Made by a program: the position numbers and the translations under genes. DNA of 64,000 nt from DVEG01 sp964405435 (GTDB lineage: Bacteria > Cyanobacteriota > Cyanobacteriia > Cyanobacteriales > Oscillatoriaceae): NCBI GenBank assembly GCA_964405435.1, contig CAYOOD010000006.1, positions 1-64,000 on the forward strand. Reading direction: 5' to 3'. Below, one piece after another: positions 25,925 to 34,751 of the stretch. The notes beneath the pieces were generated by a model. The model was given only the letters and a program-made list of their open reading frames with translations. It searched no databases and had not been told where the DNA came from. Position 1 is the stretch's first letter. The number at the start of each line of letters is the position of its first letter.

Positions 25925-26237
25925 GCGCCTGAAAATGATAAGAAAAGTAAAATATGTCGGTCTATCTCTTGGCGTATCGGTTCGTGAAACGAGGAAGCGA
26001 TTCGCGGAAAGCGCCCGCGACGATTTGCGGGATTTTCTAAACGTAGGGGATAGTTTTGTAGCGAATTGTCCTGAAATCCAAAACGGAAAATATATCCAGA
26101 ATACCGAGAAACAGAAATTCCTGTAGAGATTGACCTTCGCAGGCGATGAGAAAAGATTAATATAATTTTAAGATTGTGGAAAAGTGACGGTGGGGCTTGC
26201 GGCTGCGGAAGTCAAGAACCGCCGCAAGCCAAAAACC

Positions 26238-27077
26238 TTACGCGGGCGGTTGAGAGAGTTGCAAGCGATCGAAGAGCTGGAGCGCCGAGCGCCAGACTAA
26301 GTAACCGCGATCGCTCAGGTGCAAGCCGTCAGTCGTCAAATCGAGGCGGAGGTTGCCTTGAGCGTCGGCAAACAGAGTGTAGAGGTCGAGGTATTTGACT
26401 CCTTCTTCTGCGGCGATCGCGGCGAGTTGCTCGTTGAGGGAACGAATGCGATCGTTAGGAATTTCCAGCAAGCGATCGCGCCCTTCCCATGTAGACTTCG
26501 CGCCGCTGTGGGGCAAAATCGACTGGACGACGATCTGAGCGCTGCCGTGAACCGACCGCAAATCCTGAACGATCGCCCGCAGGTTGCTGAGAATCGTTTC
26601 GTCCGCAACCCCCCGAATCAAATCGTTAATGCCGATCATCACAAAAACGGTATCTGGCTGCGTGCGGTCAAATAACGGCAAGCGCTTGAGCAGTCCCTCA
26701 CTCGTTTCTCCTGAAATCCCCTGATTCAGCCAAGAGCGCTCCGAGGGCAGCAGATCCGCAGGAAACCAAAGACTGATCGAATCCCCAGCCAAAACCGTCA
26801 GTTTTTCGGGTTTTTTCTCAGCCGCCGCATCCGCCTCCCGCTGCAACTGAGCCACCCACTGCTCGTAAGTCCACTTGTGGCGCGGCCCTAATTCAGGAGA
26901 GGGGGAAGGCTGCGCTGGAGTTGCCGCCTTCGCGGAGACAGGCTCAGCCCGAACGGTGACGCCCGCCAACTGGCTCTCATAGCGTACTACCAGCGTGAAA
27001 ACCGTCACCAGCAGGAGTACGTTAGTGGCGATCGACAGCAAAGCCCAGGCAGGAGGTTTTTTCTGAGAAGTGGACAC
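26238..27077 (-). CDS. SGNH/GDSL-type esterase or hydrolase
   Basis: About 279 residues from a GTG at 27077; another GTG at 27152 would add 25 residues and the start is uncertain. An N-terminal membrane anchor or signal segment (PPAWALLSIATNVLLLVTVFT) directs it to the periplasm or membrane. The SGNH blocks are present: block I VLAGDSISLWF (nucleophile Ser), Gly in NQGISGETSEG, Asn in MIGINDLIRG, and Asp/His in TTDGLHLSDRGY. It could hydrolyse acyl or acetyl esters on lipids or cell-wall sugars. It lies between the two amt genes on the same strand; no functional link is evident. Confidence 0.85.
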   Translation of the reverse strand: MSTSQKKPPAWALLSIATNVLLLVTVFTLVVRYESQLAGVTVRAEPVSAKAATPAQPSPSPELGPRHKWTYEQWVAQLQREADAAAEKKPEKLTVLAGDSISLWFPADLLPSERSWLNQGISGETSEGLLKRLPLFDRTQPDTVFVMIGINDLIRGVADETILSNLRAIVQDLRSVHGSAQIVVQSILPHSGAKSTWEGRDRLLEIPNDRIRSLNEQLAAIAAEEGVKYLDLYTLFADAQGNLRLDLTTDGLHLSDRGYLVWRSALQLFDRLQLSQPPA

Positions 27078-27287
27078 TCGCAAAGGTGCGATAGCGTTCG
27101 CAACAGATTTTAATTGCAATGGCACAACCGTTATCTCAACGAGACTCTGCACCGCTTATTTCAATAGACTACGACAATCAGCCAGAAGCTTTCAAGCCGG
27201 TGCAGGCAGAAGCGAGAAAAAAAGCGGCACAGCAGCCGCTGCCAGCAGTAAAAAAACGGGCTGGCGATCGCCACTGTCCGCAACCCC

Positions 27288-28871
27288 TTAAGGCCCCCCA
27301 GACATTCCGCGCGTATCCTTGAGAAACCCGCTGTAGGCTTCCATACCGTGTTCGCCGATATCCAAGCCTTGCTTTTCCTCCTCTTCAGATACCCGAATTC
27401 CCAAAATGCTCTTGAGTACCAACCAGAAGATAGTTGACAGCAGAACCGTAAACCCGCCCACCGACAAGATGCCGACGATTTGCGGAATCACTTGAGTCAA
27501 GCCGCCGCCGAAAAACAACCCGGCTGCTGGCCCAGCCCCTTCTCCATAAAGTACCTGTTCGCCGATCTTTGCATTTGGCCCTAAAGCGAACAAGCCCACC
27601 GCCAGAGTTCCCCAGATGCCATTGACGAGGTGAACCGAGACGGCACCGACGGGATCGTCAATTTGCAAGCGATCGAAGAAGGGCACTGCGAACACGACCA
27701 AAACGCCCCCTACAGCACCAATAATCGCTGCAGACGGAACATTGACGAACGCGCAAGATGCGGTAACCGCCACCAAACCAGCCAGAATGCCGTTAATAAC
27801 CATCGAAAGGTCTGGCTTTTCCAGATACAGCCAAGCGGTAATCGTTGCGGCAATCCCGCCCGTCGCCGCCGCCATATTCGTGGTGACGGCAACGTGAGCA
27901 ATCTGCCAGGTGACGCTCATCGTCGAGCCCGGGTTGAATCCAAACCAGCCCAACCAGAGAATCAAACAGCCCAAGGTGGCAATACTCATGTTGTGCCCGG
28001 GCATGGCCACGGGTTGGCCGTCTTGATACTTGCCGAGGCGGGGCCCCAGGATAGCCGCCCCCATCAGTGCCGCCCAACCGCCGACGGAGTGGACGACGGT
28101 GGAACCGGCAAAATCCCAGAAACCGGGCTGTTGGTGGGCAACGCTCAGCCAGCCGCCGCCCCAAATCCAGTGGCCGGTAATGGCATAGGAAAACCCGACC
28201 AGCAGCAGGCTGAAAATCAGAAAGTCAACAAACTTAATCCGTTCGGCTACAGCTCCGGAAACAATCGTGGCAGCAGTTCCGGCAAAGACGAGCTGGAAGA
28301 AGAATTTCGCCGCCAAGGGGACGCCTGTCCAGTTGAGCGCGCTGAACACCCCCTCGTAGGCATCGCCGGTGGCGGGGCTGTTGTCTGCGCCGGCGAGGAA
28401 AAATCCGCTAGTTCCGACAAAGGGATTGCCATCGCCGAACATCAGCCCGAACCCGATCGCCCAGAAGGCTAGGGTGGACAGCGCAAACACGATCAAGTTT
28501 TTTGCCAGCACGTTGACGGCGTTTTTCTGGCGGCAGAAGCCAGTTTCCAACATGCAGAAGCCGGCATTCATAAAAAACACCAGCATGGCGGCAACCATCA
28601 CCCACATCGTGTCTAGCCCGACCTTCAGGTCTGCTGCCGTTTGGGCCAACTCTTCTGGGGTCGGGGGAGCCTGGGCGACTGCCGCGCATCCCCAGCCCAG
28701 TCCGATTAGGGCGGCTAGGGGCAGACAGGCTTGCCAACTTGGAGATAGCCGCCCGATGGCTGTTTGTACTTTTTGGACAATGCGCGAGAGAAAGGAGGAG
28801 GCAGATCGGCGGTTTGGCGATCGCCTCTTTTTAGATTTCAACTGTTTTGGGAGCGTTTGTTGAGATTTCAT
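27288..28871 (-). CDS. amt: Ammonium transporter
   Basis: 527 residues, a second Amt/Mep/Rh transporter. A basic N-terminus (KSKKRRSPNRRS) is followed by a signal or first helix (ACLPLAALIGLGWGCAAVAQ). The core starts at KVGLDTMWVMVAAMLVFFMN and shows the long-form Amt motifs NAGFCMLETGFCRQKN, WIWGGGWL, STVVHSVGGWAALMGA and VSVHLVNGIWGTLAVGLF (the second pore His). The C-terminal tail QGLDIGEHGMEAYSGF is the PII-contact region. It is only about 35-40% similar by eye to the neighbour at 24047, so the pair is not a recent duplicate. A near-consensus NtcA box lies upstream (28998). Confidence 0.93.
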   Translation of the reverse strand: MKSQQTLPKQLKSKKRRSPNRRSASSFLSRIVQKVQTAIGRLSPSWQACLPLAALIGLGWGCAAVAQAPPTPEELAQTAADLKVGLDTMWVMVAAMLVFFMNAGFCMLETGFCRQKNAVNVLAKNLIVFALSTLAFWAIGFGLMFGDGNPFVGTSGFFLAGADNSPATGDAYEGVFSALNWTGVPLAAKFFFQLVFAGTAATIVSGAVAERIKFVDFLIFSLLLVGFSYAITGHWIWGGGWLSVAHQQPGFWDFAGSTVVHSVGGWAALMGAAILGPRLGKYQDGQPVAMPGHNMSIATLGCLILWLGWFGFNPGSTMSVTWQIAHVAVTTNMAAATGGIAATITAWLYLEKPDLSMVINGILAGLVAVTASCAFVNVPSAAIIGAVGGVLVVFAVPFFDRLQIDDPVGAVSVHLVNGIWGTLAVGLFALGPNAKIGEQVLYGEGAGPAAGLFFGGGLTQVIPQIVGILSVGGFTVLLSTIFWLVLKSILGIRVSEEEEKQGLDIGEHGMEAYSGFLKDTRGMSGGP

Positions 28872-28997
28872 CGCCCTTAAGAAAGCGTTCAGGAGCCAAT
28901 CGTGTGTCAGTCACCTCTGTGACAGCAAGAGTCGTCGAGCTTCTGGATCGAAGCCAGAGCCCCCGCTGCCGCACGAGTCGTTCTCGACATTTAAGTC

Positions 28998-29011
28998 GTG
29001 ATCTAGATTAC
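28998..29011 (-). promoter_or_regulatory. Possible NtcA-like box upstream of second amt
   Basis: GTG-N8-TAC on the plus strand (GTA-N8-CAC on the minus), one mismatch from the NtcA consensus, about 130 bases before the amt start. Support is weak without a -10 box or expression data. Confidence 0.35.
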
Positions 29012-29120
29012 AGACAAAACGCACGCAATAATCTCTATGGCACCAAGTTAAGAATTTTAATTCTGTATCCCACTTAACATTTCCCTCTAGACGGAGCGTG
29101 GGAAAGAGGGAGAGCTGGAG

Positions 29121-29156
29121 CGGGGAGGAGCGGGGAGGAGCGGGGAGGAGCGGGAG
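29121..29156. repeat. Tandem CGGGGAGGAG decamer
   Basis: Three perfect copies of CGGGGAGGAG plus a partial fourth, in the 430-base space between amt and purE. The rest of that space (28872-29305) holds no gene; it is AT-rich at 29160-29280. Confidence 0.85.
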
Positions 29157-29305
29157 GGACGATTTACGATTTAAAATCCGGTTGAAAACTTCTCTATCAA
29201 AGAATGAATTAGATGCTTTAATTTAGATAAACTAAGACCACCCGTGCGGACTTTATAAAGCATCTAATTAAGCGGATGCTTTGAGAGGGTAGCAAAAGCT
29301 GGCGA

Positions 29306-29827
29306 TTATTTCATTTGCGCCAAATACTGCTGATAGCCCTCGGCATCGAGTTGGGCTTGCTTGTCGAGTACCGATTGCGCGAGGCTCTGGCGGTACTGCT
29401 GCACGCGCTCTAACAAGTCTGGCTGGTGGGTTGCTAAAATTTGCACGGCGAGGAGTCCGGCGTTTTTGGCATTGCCGATCGCAACGGTGGCGACAGGGAT
29501 GCCGGCTGGCATTTGCACGATGGAATAGAGGGAATCGACCCCCTGGAGGTGGCGGCTGGGGACGGGCACCCCGACAACGGGCAAGGGCGTCAAGGAAGCC
29601 ACCATCCCCGGCAGGTGAGCAGCGCCGCCGGCTCCGGCGATAATGACTTTAATCCCGCGCAGGTGAGCATTCTGGGCGTATTCCACCATGCGCGCGGGAG
29701 TGCGGTGGGCGGAAACGATCGCCACTTCGCAGGGGACGTTAAAGTCCTCGCAGATCGCGATCGCCTCTTTCATCGTCGGCAAATCGGAATCGCTGCCCAT
29801 AATAATGCCGATTTGTGGTTGTCTCAT
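29306..29827 (-). CDS. purE: N5-carboxyaminoimidazole ribonucleotide mutase
   Basis: 173 residues, class I PurE of de novo purine synthesis, converting N5-CAIR to CAIR. Conserved motifs are IIMGSDSDLPTMKEA, the His motif SAHRTPARM, and IIAGAGGAAHLPGMVAS with VIGVPVPSRHLQGVDSLYSIVQMP-like ending. Length is normal. It is divergent from nagA with a 51-base spacer, which therefore must hold both promoters. purK is not adjacent. Confidence 0.97.
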   Translation of the reverse strand: MRQPQIGIIMGSDSDLPTMKEAIAICEDFNVPCEVAIVSAHRTPARMVEYAQNAHLRGIKVIIAGAGGAAHLPGMVASLTPLPVVGVPVPSRHLQGVDSLYSIVQMPAGIPVATVAIGNAKNAGLLAVQILATHQPDLLERVQQYRQSLAQSVLDKQAQLDAEGYQQYLAQMK

Positions 29828-29878
29828 GCGATTTTAGAGTGGAGTTTTTAAATTTTAGATTTTAGGGTCGCAAAATTT

Positions 29879-31120
29879 ATGAGTGAAGTCACGGCGCCTG
29901 CTGCACTGCGGTCGAATTTTCGCCTCGCTAACCTGCACATCGTCAATGCGCGACCGATCGGGTTCAAAGACTTGCAACAGCTTTGGATTGACGAGGAGGG
30001 GGCGATCGCCGGCATTGCCCCGATGCACGCCACCCTAGAGTGCTTGCCGCCGACGCCATTACAAGTGCTTGACGTTGCCGGGGACTGGATTTCCCTCGGA
30101 GGGGTGGATCTCCAGATTAACGGAGCATTGGGCTTGGCATTTCCCGATCTGGATTCAAACAATTCTCACCAATTACCGAGTATCTGTCAATTCTTGTGGG
30201 AGCAGGGCGTTGATGCGTTTTTGCCGACTTTGGTAACAACTTCTATACAGAATATACAGCGATCGCTGGAAATCATCGCCGATTACATGCAGCGCTCGAC
30301 TCCCTCAGAAAAAGGAACGGCTCGGATTCTCGGCGTTCACCTAGAAGGGCCATTTCTCAACCCGGACAAGCGCGGTGCCCACCCAGCCGAATTTTTAGTG
30401 CCGCTGACGATGGCCAATGTCAAGCGCGTTGTCGGCGAGTGGGCTGAGATTGTCAAAATCATCACCCTAGCGCCCGAGTTGGATGTCAGCGGCGAAACGA
30501 TTCCCTATTTGCGATCGCTCGGCATCACCGTCAGCCTCGGCCACTCTCTGGCCACGTCTGCGCAAGCCCAGCAGGCATTCGAGCAGGGAGCCTCGATGGT
30601 GACGCACGCCTTCAATGCCATGCCCGGGCTGCACCACCGAGAACCGGGACTGTTGGGAGCGGCGATCGTCCGTCCCGATGTTTACTGCGGCGCGATCGCC
30701 GACGGAGTGCACGTTTGTCCCGCCATGCTCGAATTGCTGCTGAGATCGAGCTATTCCGAAAAAGGCGTGTTTCTCGTCAGCGACGCCCTGGCACCCTTGG
30801 GCTTGCCCGATGGCATCTATCCGTGGGATCGGCGTCAGATCGAGGTGAAAAACGGCACGGCGTGGGTGCGCCCCGACTATCACACCCCCTTCAATCTCCT
30901 CAACACCCTGGCAGGGACAACTCTGCCGCTCCTTGCCGGCGTCCAGAATCTGGTCAAGTGGGGGATATGCGGGGTGGAAAGCGCGATCGCCCTGGCCACG
31001 GAATCTCCCCCACGGGCGATCGGCTTGCCCGGGCTGGGCGTCGGGGTGGCGGCGACTTTGCTGCGCTGGCACCTCGACGAATCGACCGCATCGCTGGGCT
31101 GGCAGCGGCTGTCCCAGTAA
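29879..31120 (+). CDS. nagA: N-acetylglucosamine-6-phosphate deacetylase
   Basis: 413 residues, amidohydrolase superfamily. It removes acetate from GlcNAc-6-P during amino-sugar or peptidoglycan recycling. Motifs: WISLGGVDLQINGALG (replacing the usual PGxID.H.HG), HLEGPFLNPDKRGAHP (catalytic Glu), SLGHSLATSAQAQQAFEQG, THAFNAMPGLHHREPG and LVSDALAPLGLPDG (catalytic Asp). NagB is not adjacent. The length is slightly above the typical 380 residues. The cyanobacterial sequence is canonical. Confidence 0.93.
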   Translation: MSEVTAPAALRSNFRLANLHIVNARPIGFKDLQQLWIDEEGAIAGIAPMHATLECLPPTPLQVLDVAGDWISLGGVDLQINGALGLAFPDLDSNNSHQLPSICQFLWEQGVDAFLPTLVTTSIQNIQRSLEIIADYMQRSTPSEKGTARILGVHLEGPFLNPDKRGAHPAEFLVPLTMANVKRVVGEWAEIVKIITLAPELDVSGETIPYLRSLGITVSLGHSLATSAQAQQAFEQGASMVTHAFNAMPGLHHREPGLLGAAIVRPDVYCGAIADGVHVCPAMLELLLRSSYSEKGVFLVSDALAPLGLPDGIYPWDRRQIEVKNGTAWVRPDYHTPFNLLNTLAGTTLPLLAGVQNLVKWGICGVESAIALATESPPRAIGLPGLGVGVAATLLRWHLDESTASLGWQRLSQ

Positions 31121-31230
31121 GCTGACCGCTGAGGGGTTGCGGGCTTTTCGCCCGCACGGCGAATGACAATTCCCCCTTACCCCTGAGCGGTTTCAATCGC
31201 CAATTCGGCCACTACTCGAGGCGATCGCCT

Positions 31231-31566
31231 TTATTCTTCGCTCTCATTTTTTGGCTTAATTTCGCTGACGAGCTCGTAGAAATTCGCAGTTGGCGGCTTC
31301 AGAAACAAAGGAGCCATTTTATGTAAAATTGCCTGGTAAGCCTCGCTCTTATTGGCTTCCATGTCTTCCGCGCTATCCCAGAGAATAATCGCGATTCCCC
31401 TGTCGGTCCCCGGCTCTTGCAACAGGTACGCCCCCTCAAAACCGTGGTCGTAGGTCGAGACAGCTTTTTCAAAAAGTTGCTCCGCTTCGTCAAACTTGCC
31501 CGGTTTGAACTCTCCGATCGCCACATACGCAAATTTATGTCTTAAAAAATCTTGAAATTCTGACAT
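31231..31566 (-). CDS. Small ABM-like (dimeric alpha/beta-barrel) protein
   Basis: 111 residues. The order FAYVAIGEFKPGKFDEAEQLFEKAV, GFEGAYLLQEPGTDRGIAIILWD (a run of two strands) and SEAYQAILHKMAPLF resembles antibiotic-biosynthesis-monooxygenase-like ferredoxin folds (dimeric alpha/beta barrels), where the central His or Trp of true monooxygenases is replaced. GAYLLQEPG and ILWDSAEDMEANKSEAYQ are typical for the group. It is a soluble cytoplasmic protein of unknown substrate. GAGGACACT lies just before its ATG as a ribosome binding site. Confidence 0.8.
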   Translation of the reverse strand: MSEFQDFLRHKFAYVAIGEFKPGKFDEAEQLFEKAVSTYDHGFEGAYLLQEPGTDRGIAIILWDSAEDMEANKSEAYQAILHKMAPLFLKPPTANFYELVSEIKPKNESEE

Positions 31567-31851
31567 AGTGTCCTCCTGAACTGTTAGGCGTGCATTCCCC
31601 GTGACGCAGGCACGCGCATCAATAGGTGCGCAAAATGGAATTTTAACCTTACCGCAAAACGATTTCTCGCGGACGCAACCAAATTAGTGCCGCGACTGAC
31701 GGTTTCTAGGGGGTGAGGGGGTGAGTGAAAGACAAGAACAACTTCCCCCCATCGCCCCATCGCCCCATCGCCCTGCTGTGGCCCTCTAGAAAAGGGGGAC
31801 ACTTAAGCCCTAAGATCGAGGAGTCGGAACAATTGGGAATCCAACAAATTA

Positions 31852-32532
31852 ATGAACGCAGTAGACGACAAAACCATTGTCAAAGAGTATTTCAACGCTA
31901 CCGGTTTCGATCGCTGGCGGCGGATTTACGGCGATGGCGAGGTCAATAAAGTTCAGCGGGACATCCGCGAGGGCCACCAGCGGACGGTGGACACAGTGGT
32001 TAGCTGGCTGAAAGCCGATGGCAATTTACAAGGGCTGTCGGTGTGTGATGCCGGTTGCGGTGTGGGGAGTCTGAGCATTCCGCTGGCGCAGGCTGGGGCG
32101 CTCGTCTACGGGAGCGATATCTCCGAAAAGATGGTTGCCGAAGCCTATCAAAAAGCCCGGTCAACTTTGGTTCAGAACAATTTCACGTTTACTGCGCAAG
32201 ATTTGGAAACGCTCAGCGGTCGCTACCACACGGTGATTTGCTTGGACGTGCTGATTCACTACCCGCAGGAACAGGCTGCCGAAATGATTGGCCACCTCAG
32301 TTCTCTGGCTGAATCGCGCTTGATTCTCAGCTTTGCTCCGAAAACTGTCGCGCTCAGCTTGCTCAAAAAGGTGGGCGAATTGTTTCCCGGGCCGAGCAAA
32401 ACCACTCGCGCTTACCAGCACCGCGAAGCAGATATCGTGAAAATTCTGGAAAATAACGGTTTCTCTGTGAAGCGGCAAGCGATGACCAGCACTCGCTTCT
32501 ATTTCTCGCGCTTGCTGGAAGCTGTTCGCTAG
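31852..32532 (+). CDS. chlM: Magnesium protoporphyrin IX methyltransferase
   Basis: 226 residues. It methylates the C13 propionate of Mg-protoporphyrin IX using SAM, an early chlorophyll-specific step. The start VKEYFNATGFDRWRRIYGDG, the SAM motif VCDAGCGVGSLSIPLAQ, the central ICLDVLIHYPQEQ and LILSFAPKT followed by the ending READIVKILENNGF are those of BchM/ChlM. The length matches the cyanobacterial form (about 230). It is monocistronic, followed by a strong hairpin at 32606-32636. Confidence 0.96.
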   Translation: MNAVDDKTIVKEYFNATGFDRWRRIYGDGEVNKVQRDIREGHQRTVDTVVSWLKADGNLQGLSVCDAGCGVGSLSIPLAQAGALVYGSDISEKMVAEAYQKARSTLVQNNFTFTAQDLETLSGRYHTVICLDVLIHYPQEQAAEMIGHLSSLAESRLILSFAPKTVALSLLKKVGELFPGPSKTTRAYQHREADIVKILENNGFSVKRQAMTSTRFYFSRLLEAVR

Positions 32533-32605
32533 CGATTTTCAAAACCGCGATCGCCCTCTAAATGCGGGCATTGCATGGAAGGCGCGGCTTTTTTAACAGC
32601 GACGG

Positions 32606-32636
32606 GCAACCGGGTGTCTTGAAGACACCCGGTTGC
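32606..32636. terminator. Long hairpin after chlM
   Basis: Perfect 15-bp arms (GCAACCGGGTGTCTT / AAGACACCCGGTTGC) with a 1-base centre, 74 bases after the chlM stop codon. There is no U-tract. It belongs to the AACCGGG-type palindrome family seen elsewhere in this window, so it may be a repeat element acting as terminator. Confidence 0.6.
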
Positions 32637-32777
32637 TTCAATTTCAGAAAATTTTATCAAATTTAAGCAATTTAACAGGGGTTTTAACCTCCAGGCAGTA
32701 ATGCGATCGCCTGCTGGCAGCTCTGGGTCTGCCTTGCTAGAATGGCAATTATATGCACGCTAGCACTAGAAAGCTGT

Positions 32778-33206
32778 ATGAATCTTCTCAAAAAAATAGC
32801 GGCGGGCTTGCTCCTGTCATGGGGATTTATTTGTCTGACCCTGGTGGTTTCGATCTACATGACGCCCAAAGAGAAACTCACGCAGCACGATAAAGACGCT
32901 GCATTGGGTTTGCTAATTTTCGGCTTGCCTCCAGCAGCAGCCGGTGGATGGATAGTCAGGGGATTGTATCGAAAAAGTCGGATGGAAAAGGCGCTGCGGG
33001 AGCAAGCCGAACGCGATCGCCTCAACTCTATGTTTTTTCAACTGCTAGAAGAAAATCAAGGGCAAATCACTGTGATGCGTTTGGCAATGCACTCCCATTT
33101 ATCCGCAGAGGAAGCCCAGATTTTTTTGGACGAAAAAGCCAAGGAGTTCAATGCCACCTTTGACGTGACGGAGCGCGGTGACGTATTCTATAATTTTAAT
33201 ATTTAA
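32778..33206 (+). CDS. Conserved membrane protein, 142 aa
   Basis: Starts at ATG 32778 (MNLLKKIAAGLLLSW). Two membrane helices are visible, at 4-27 (KIAAGLLLSWGFICLTLVV) and about 48-65 (GLLIFGLPPAAAGGWIV). A long charged helix follows (RKSRMEKALREQAERDRL) and then a small winged-helix-like domain (MFFQLLEENQGQITVMRLA, then HSHLSAEEAQIFLDEKAKEF). The last part resembles the SHOCT/PCI-like C-terminal module found in many cyanobacterial membrane proteins. Its role is unknown. It is followed 33 bases later by a DUF423 gene and may form an operon with it. Confidence 0.8.
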   Translation: MNLLKKIAAGLLLSWGFICLTLVVSIYMTPKEKLTQHDKDAALGLLIFGLPPAAAGGWIVRGLYRKSRMEKALREQAERDRLNSMFFQLLEENQGQITVMRLAMHSHLSAEEAQIFLDEKAKEFNATFDVTERGDVFYNFNI

Positions 33207-33239
33207 ATGAAACTTTGACGGTTTTCAGGACGTATCAGA

Positions 33240-33623
33240 ATGATGATTCGGATTTTTTTAGCTGTAGCGGCTATTTTTGGCGGTCTTTCTGTGGCTGCCG
33301 GTGCCTTTGCCTCCCACGCTCTCAAAGACCACTTGAACGAGCGATCGCTCGCTATTTTTGAAACGGGCGCTCGCTATCAAATGTATCATTCGCTGGCGCT
33401 GCTGCTGGTGGCTTTACTGTTAGCTCGTGCGGAGTTGCCCGCACCGCCCGCCCTGGCAGCGTCGGGAATTGCCTTTATCAGCGGGGTGGTAATTTTTTCA
33501 GGCAGTTTGTATGCTCTGAGCCTGAGCGGGATTAAATGGCTGGGTGCGATTACCCCTCTGGGAGGAGCGGCATTTCTGATTGGCTGGGGGTGCTTGGCAG
33601 TGGCGGCTTTTAGCTTTAAGTAG
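33240..33623 (+). CDS. DUF423 family membrane protein
   Basis: 127 residues with four hydrophobic helices. The N-terminal IFLAVAAIFGGLSVAAGAFASHALK, then FETGARYQMYHSLALL and FSGSLYALSLSGIKWLGAITPLGG, are the signature of DUF423 (YgdD-like) inner-membrane proteins of unknown function. There are two tandem ATGs at the start; the first is used here. It probably shares a transcript with the gene upstream. Confidence 0.93.
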   Translation: MMIRIFLAVAAIFGGLSVAAGAFASHALKDHLNERSLAIFETGARYQMYHSLALLLVALLLARAELPAPPALAASGIAFISGVVIFSGSLYALSLSGIKWLGAITPLGGAAFLIGWGCLAVAAFSFK

Positions 33624-33740
33624 CCCGCGCAACTGGCGGCGCGTATTTCGCACCTAACCCGCAGCTTGAGAACGCGCTTTTCCCGATCCGACGGGAATCG
33701 CTTCCTAGCCTGCACTTCGATTGAATTGCCCAGAAACGAC

Positions 33741-34082
33741 TCAAGCAGATGGCTTCGGTTGTTTTGATTCGCGATCGCCCGTTCTGTGCTTGTATTGTTC
33801 CAGTTGCAGAATTTCTTTCTGCAAAAGCAGTTCGTCACTCACCTGAAGCAACTGCTTTGCTGAATAAAGACGACCCCGAATCAAAACTCGCACTTCTCTT
33901 TCAAACGCCCGCCTTCCTTCTTCAAAGAATTGCTGCGCTCCGGTGGGATAATACAAGCCGTTAATCGCCGATTGCGGCACTTCCACTGCCACCGCTGGCA
34001 TGACTGAAAGGGCAAGAGAGGCGATCGCTACTCCGGCAGTTGTGCGCAGCGAGGGAACTAGCGGCCTGAAAATTCTTTTCAT
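33741..34082 (-). CDS. Secreted hypothetical protein
   Basis: 113 residues from ATG 34082 (MKRIFRPLVPSL), preceded by a clear GGGGG ribosome binding site; the longer open frame upstream to 34304 is not supported. A signal peptide ends near PAVAVEVPQ. The mature part is short and basic/acidic mixed: NGLYYPTGAQQFFEEGRRAFEREVRVL, then QLLQVSDELLLQKEILQLEQY. It is likely periplasmic or exported. I do not recognise the family, though the pattern with YYPTGAQQFFEEG is common in small cyanobacterial exported proteins. Confidence 0.8.
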   Translation of the reverse strand: MKRIFRPLVPSLRTTAGVAIASLALSVMPAVAVEVPQSAINGLYYPTGAQQFFEEGRRAFEREVRVLIRGRLYSAKQLLQVSDELLLQKEILQLEQYKHRTGDRESKQPKPSA

Positions 34083-34751
34083 TTTTCCCCCTATAATCTG
34101 AGAGGGCTCTACTATTTCTATGATAGCGCGCGATTCTATCATTTGGTGAAAAAAATTCAGGTTAAGCCAAATTTTAACTGCCGTAGCGATCGGGCAGGCG
34201 ATCGCGAGTAAGCCCTTGCCCGCAGGCAAACCCGATCGCGATCGGGCTGCGCGCGAGTTGCGATCGGGTTTCCAGCCGGACAGTTTTTTTGACGCCAGCG
34301 CCACCGGAACAAATGCCGAACGCGACGGAACATTGCGCGCAATCGCGTCTTCACTGAACTGGGCTGCGATCGCGAGGGGGGGGAGCCTCTCCCTTGTCGC
34401 TCCACAGCTTACTGTGTCATTTTAGCGAAGAGATGTCCTTGGAGGCGCGAACATGAAAGCTAGGGCGATCGCGAATCGATCGCGGCTCTCCCTCCCCCGG
34501 AGCAGGCAAAAAGCAGATGCAGCCGATTTATTGATACATATCTTATCTTTTCCTACAGCGTTGCTCTCATTACCGCGCCAAACCCTCCTCAGAGCTGCTC
34601 CGTCTTTCAAAAGCGCTTTTTTGGTCAGGAAAAAGCGCCACACCCCTAAAAACCTGGTTCTTTTCGAGAAATGGGGTTTCTGGCTGCCGCAGGACGATCG
34701 TTAATTTGTTTGGGACTGACGACCTGAAGGGATACTGCAAAACTCTACCCA
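34083..34751. other. Gene-free stretch
   Basis: About 670 bases, HIP1-rich (34185-34270, with the symmetric CCCGATCGCGATCGGG), and no convincing gene. The last 80 bases should carry the promoter of the gene at 34752. An AAAACCTGGTTCTTTT-like palindrome of the AACCGGG repeat family is at 34645-34682. Confidence 0.5.

Noticed and set aside
27119..27322. 67-codon plus-strand frame starting MAQPLSQRDSAPLIS
   Set aside because: No ribosome binding site, overlaps both flanking minus-strand genes, composition not convincing. It could be revisited if a homologue is found.
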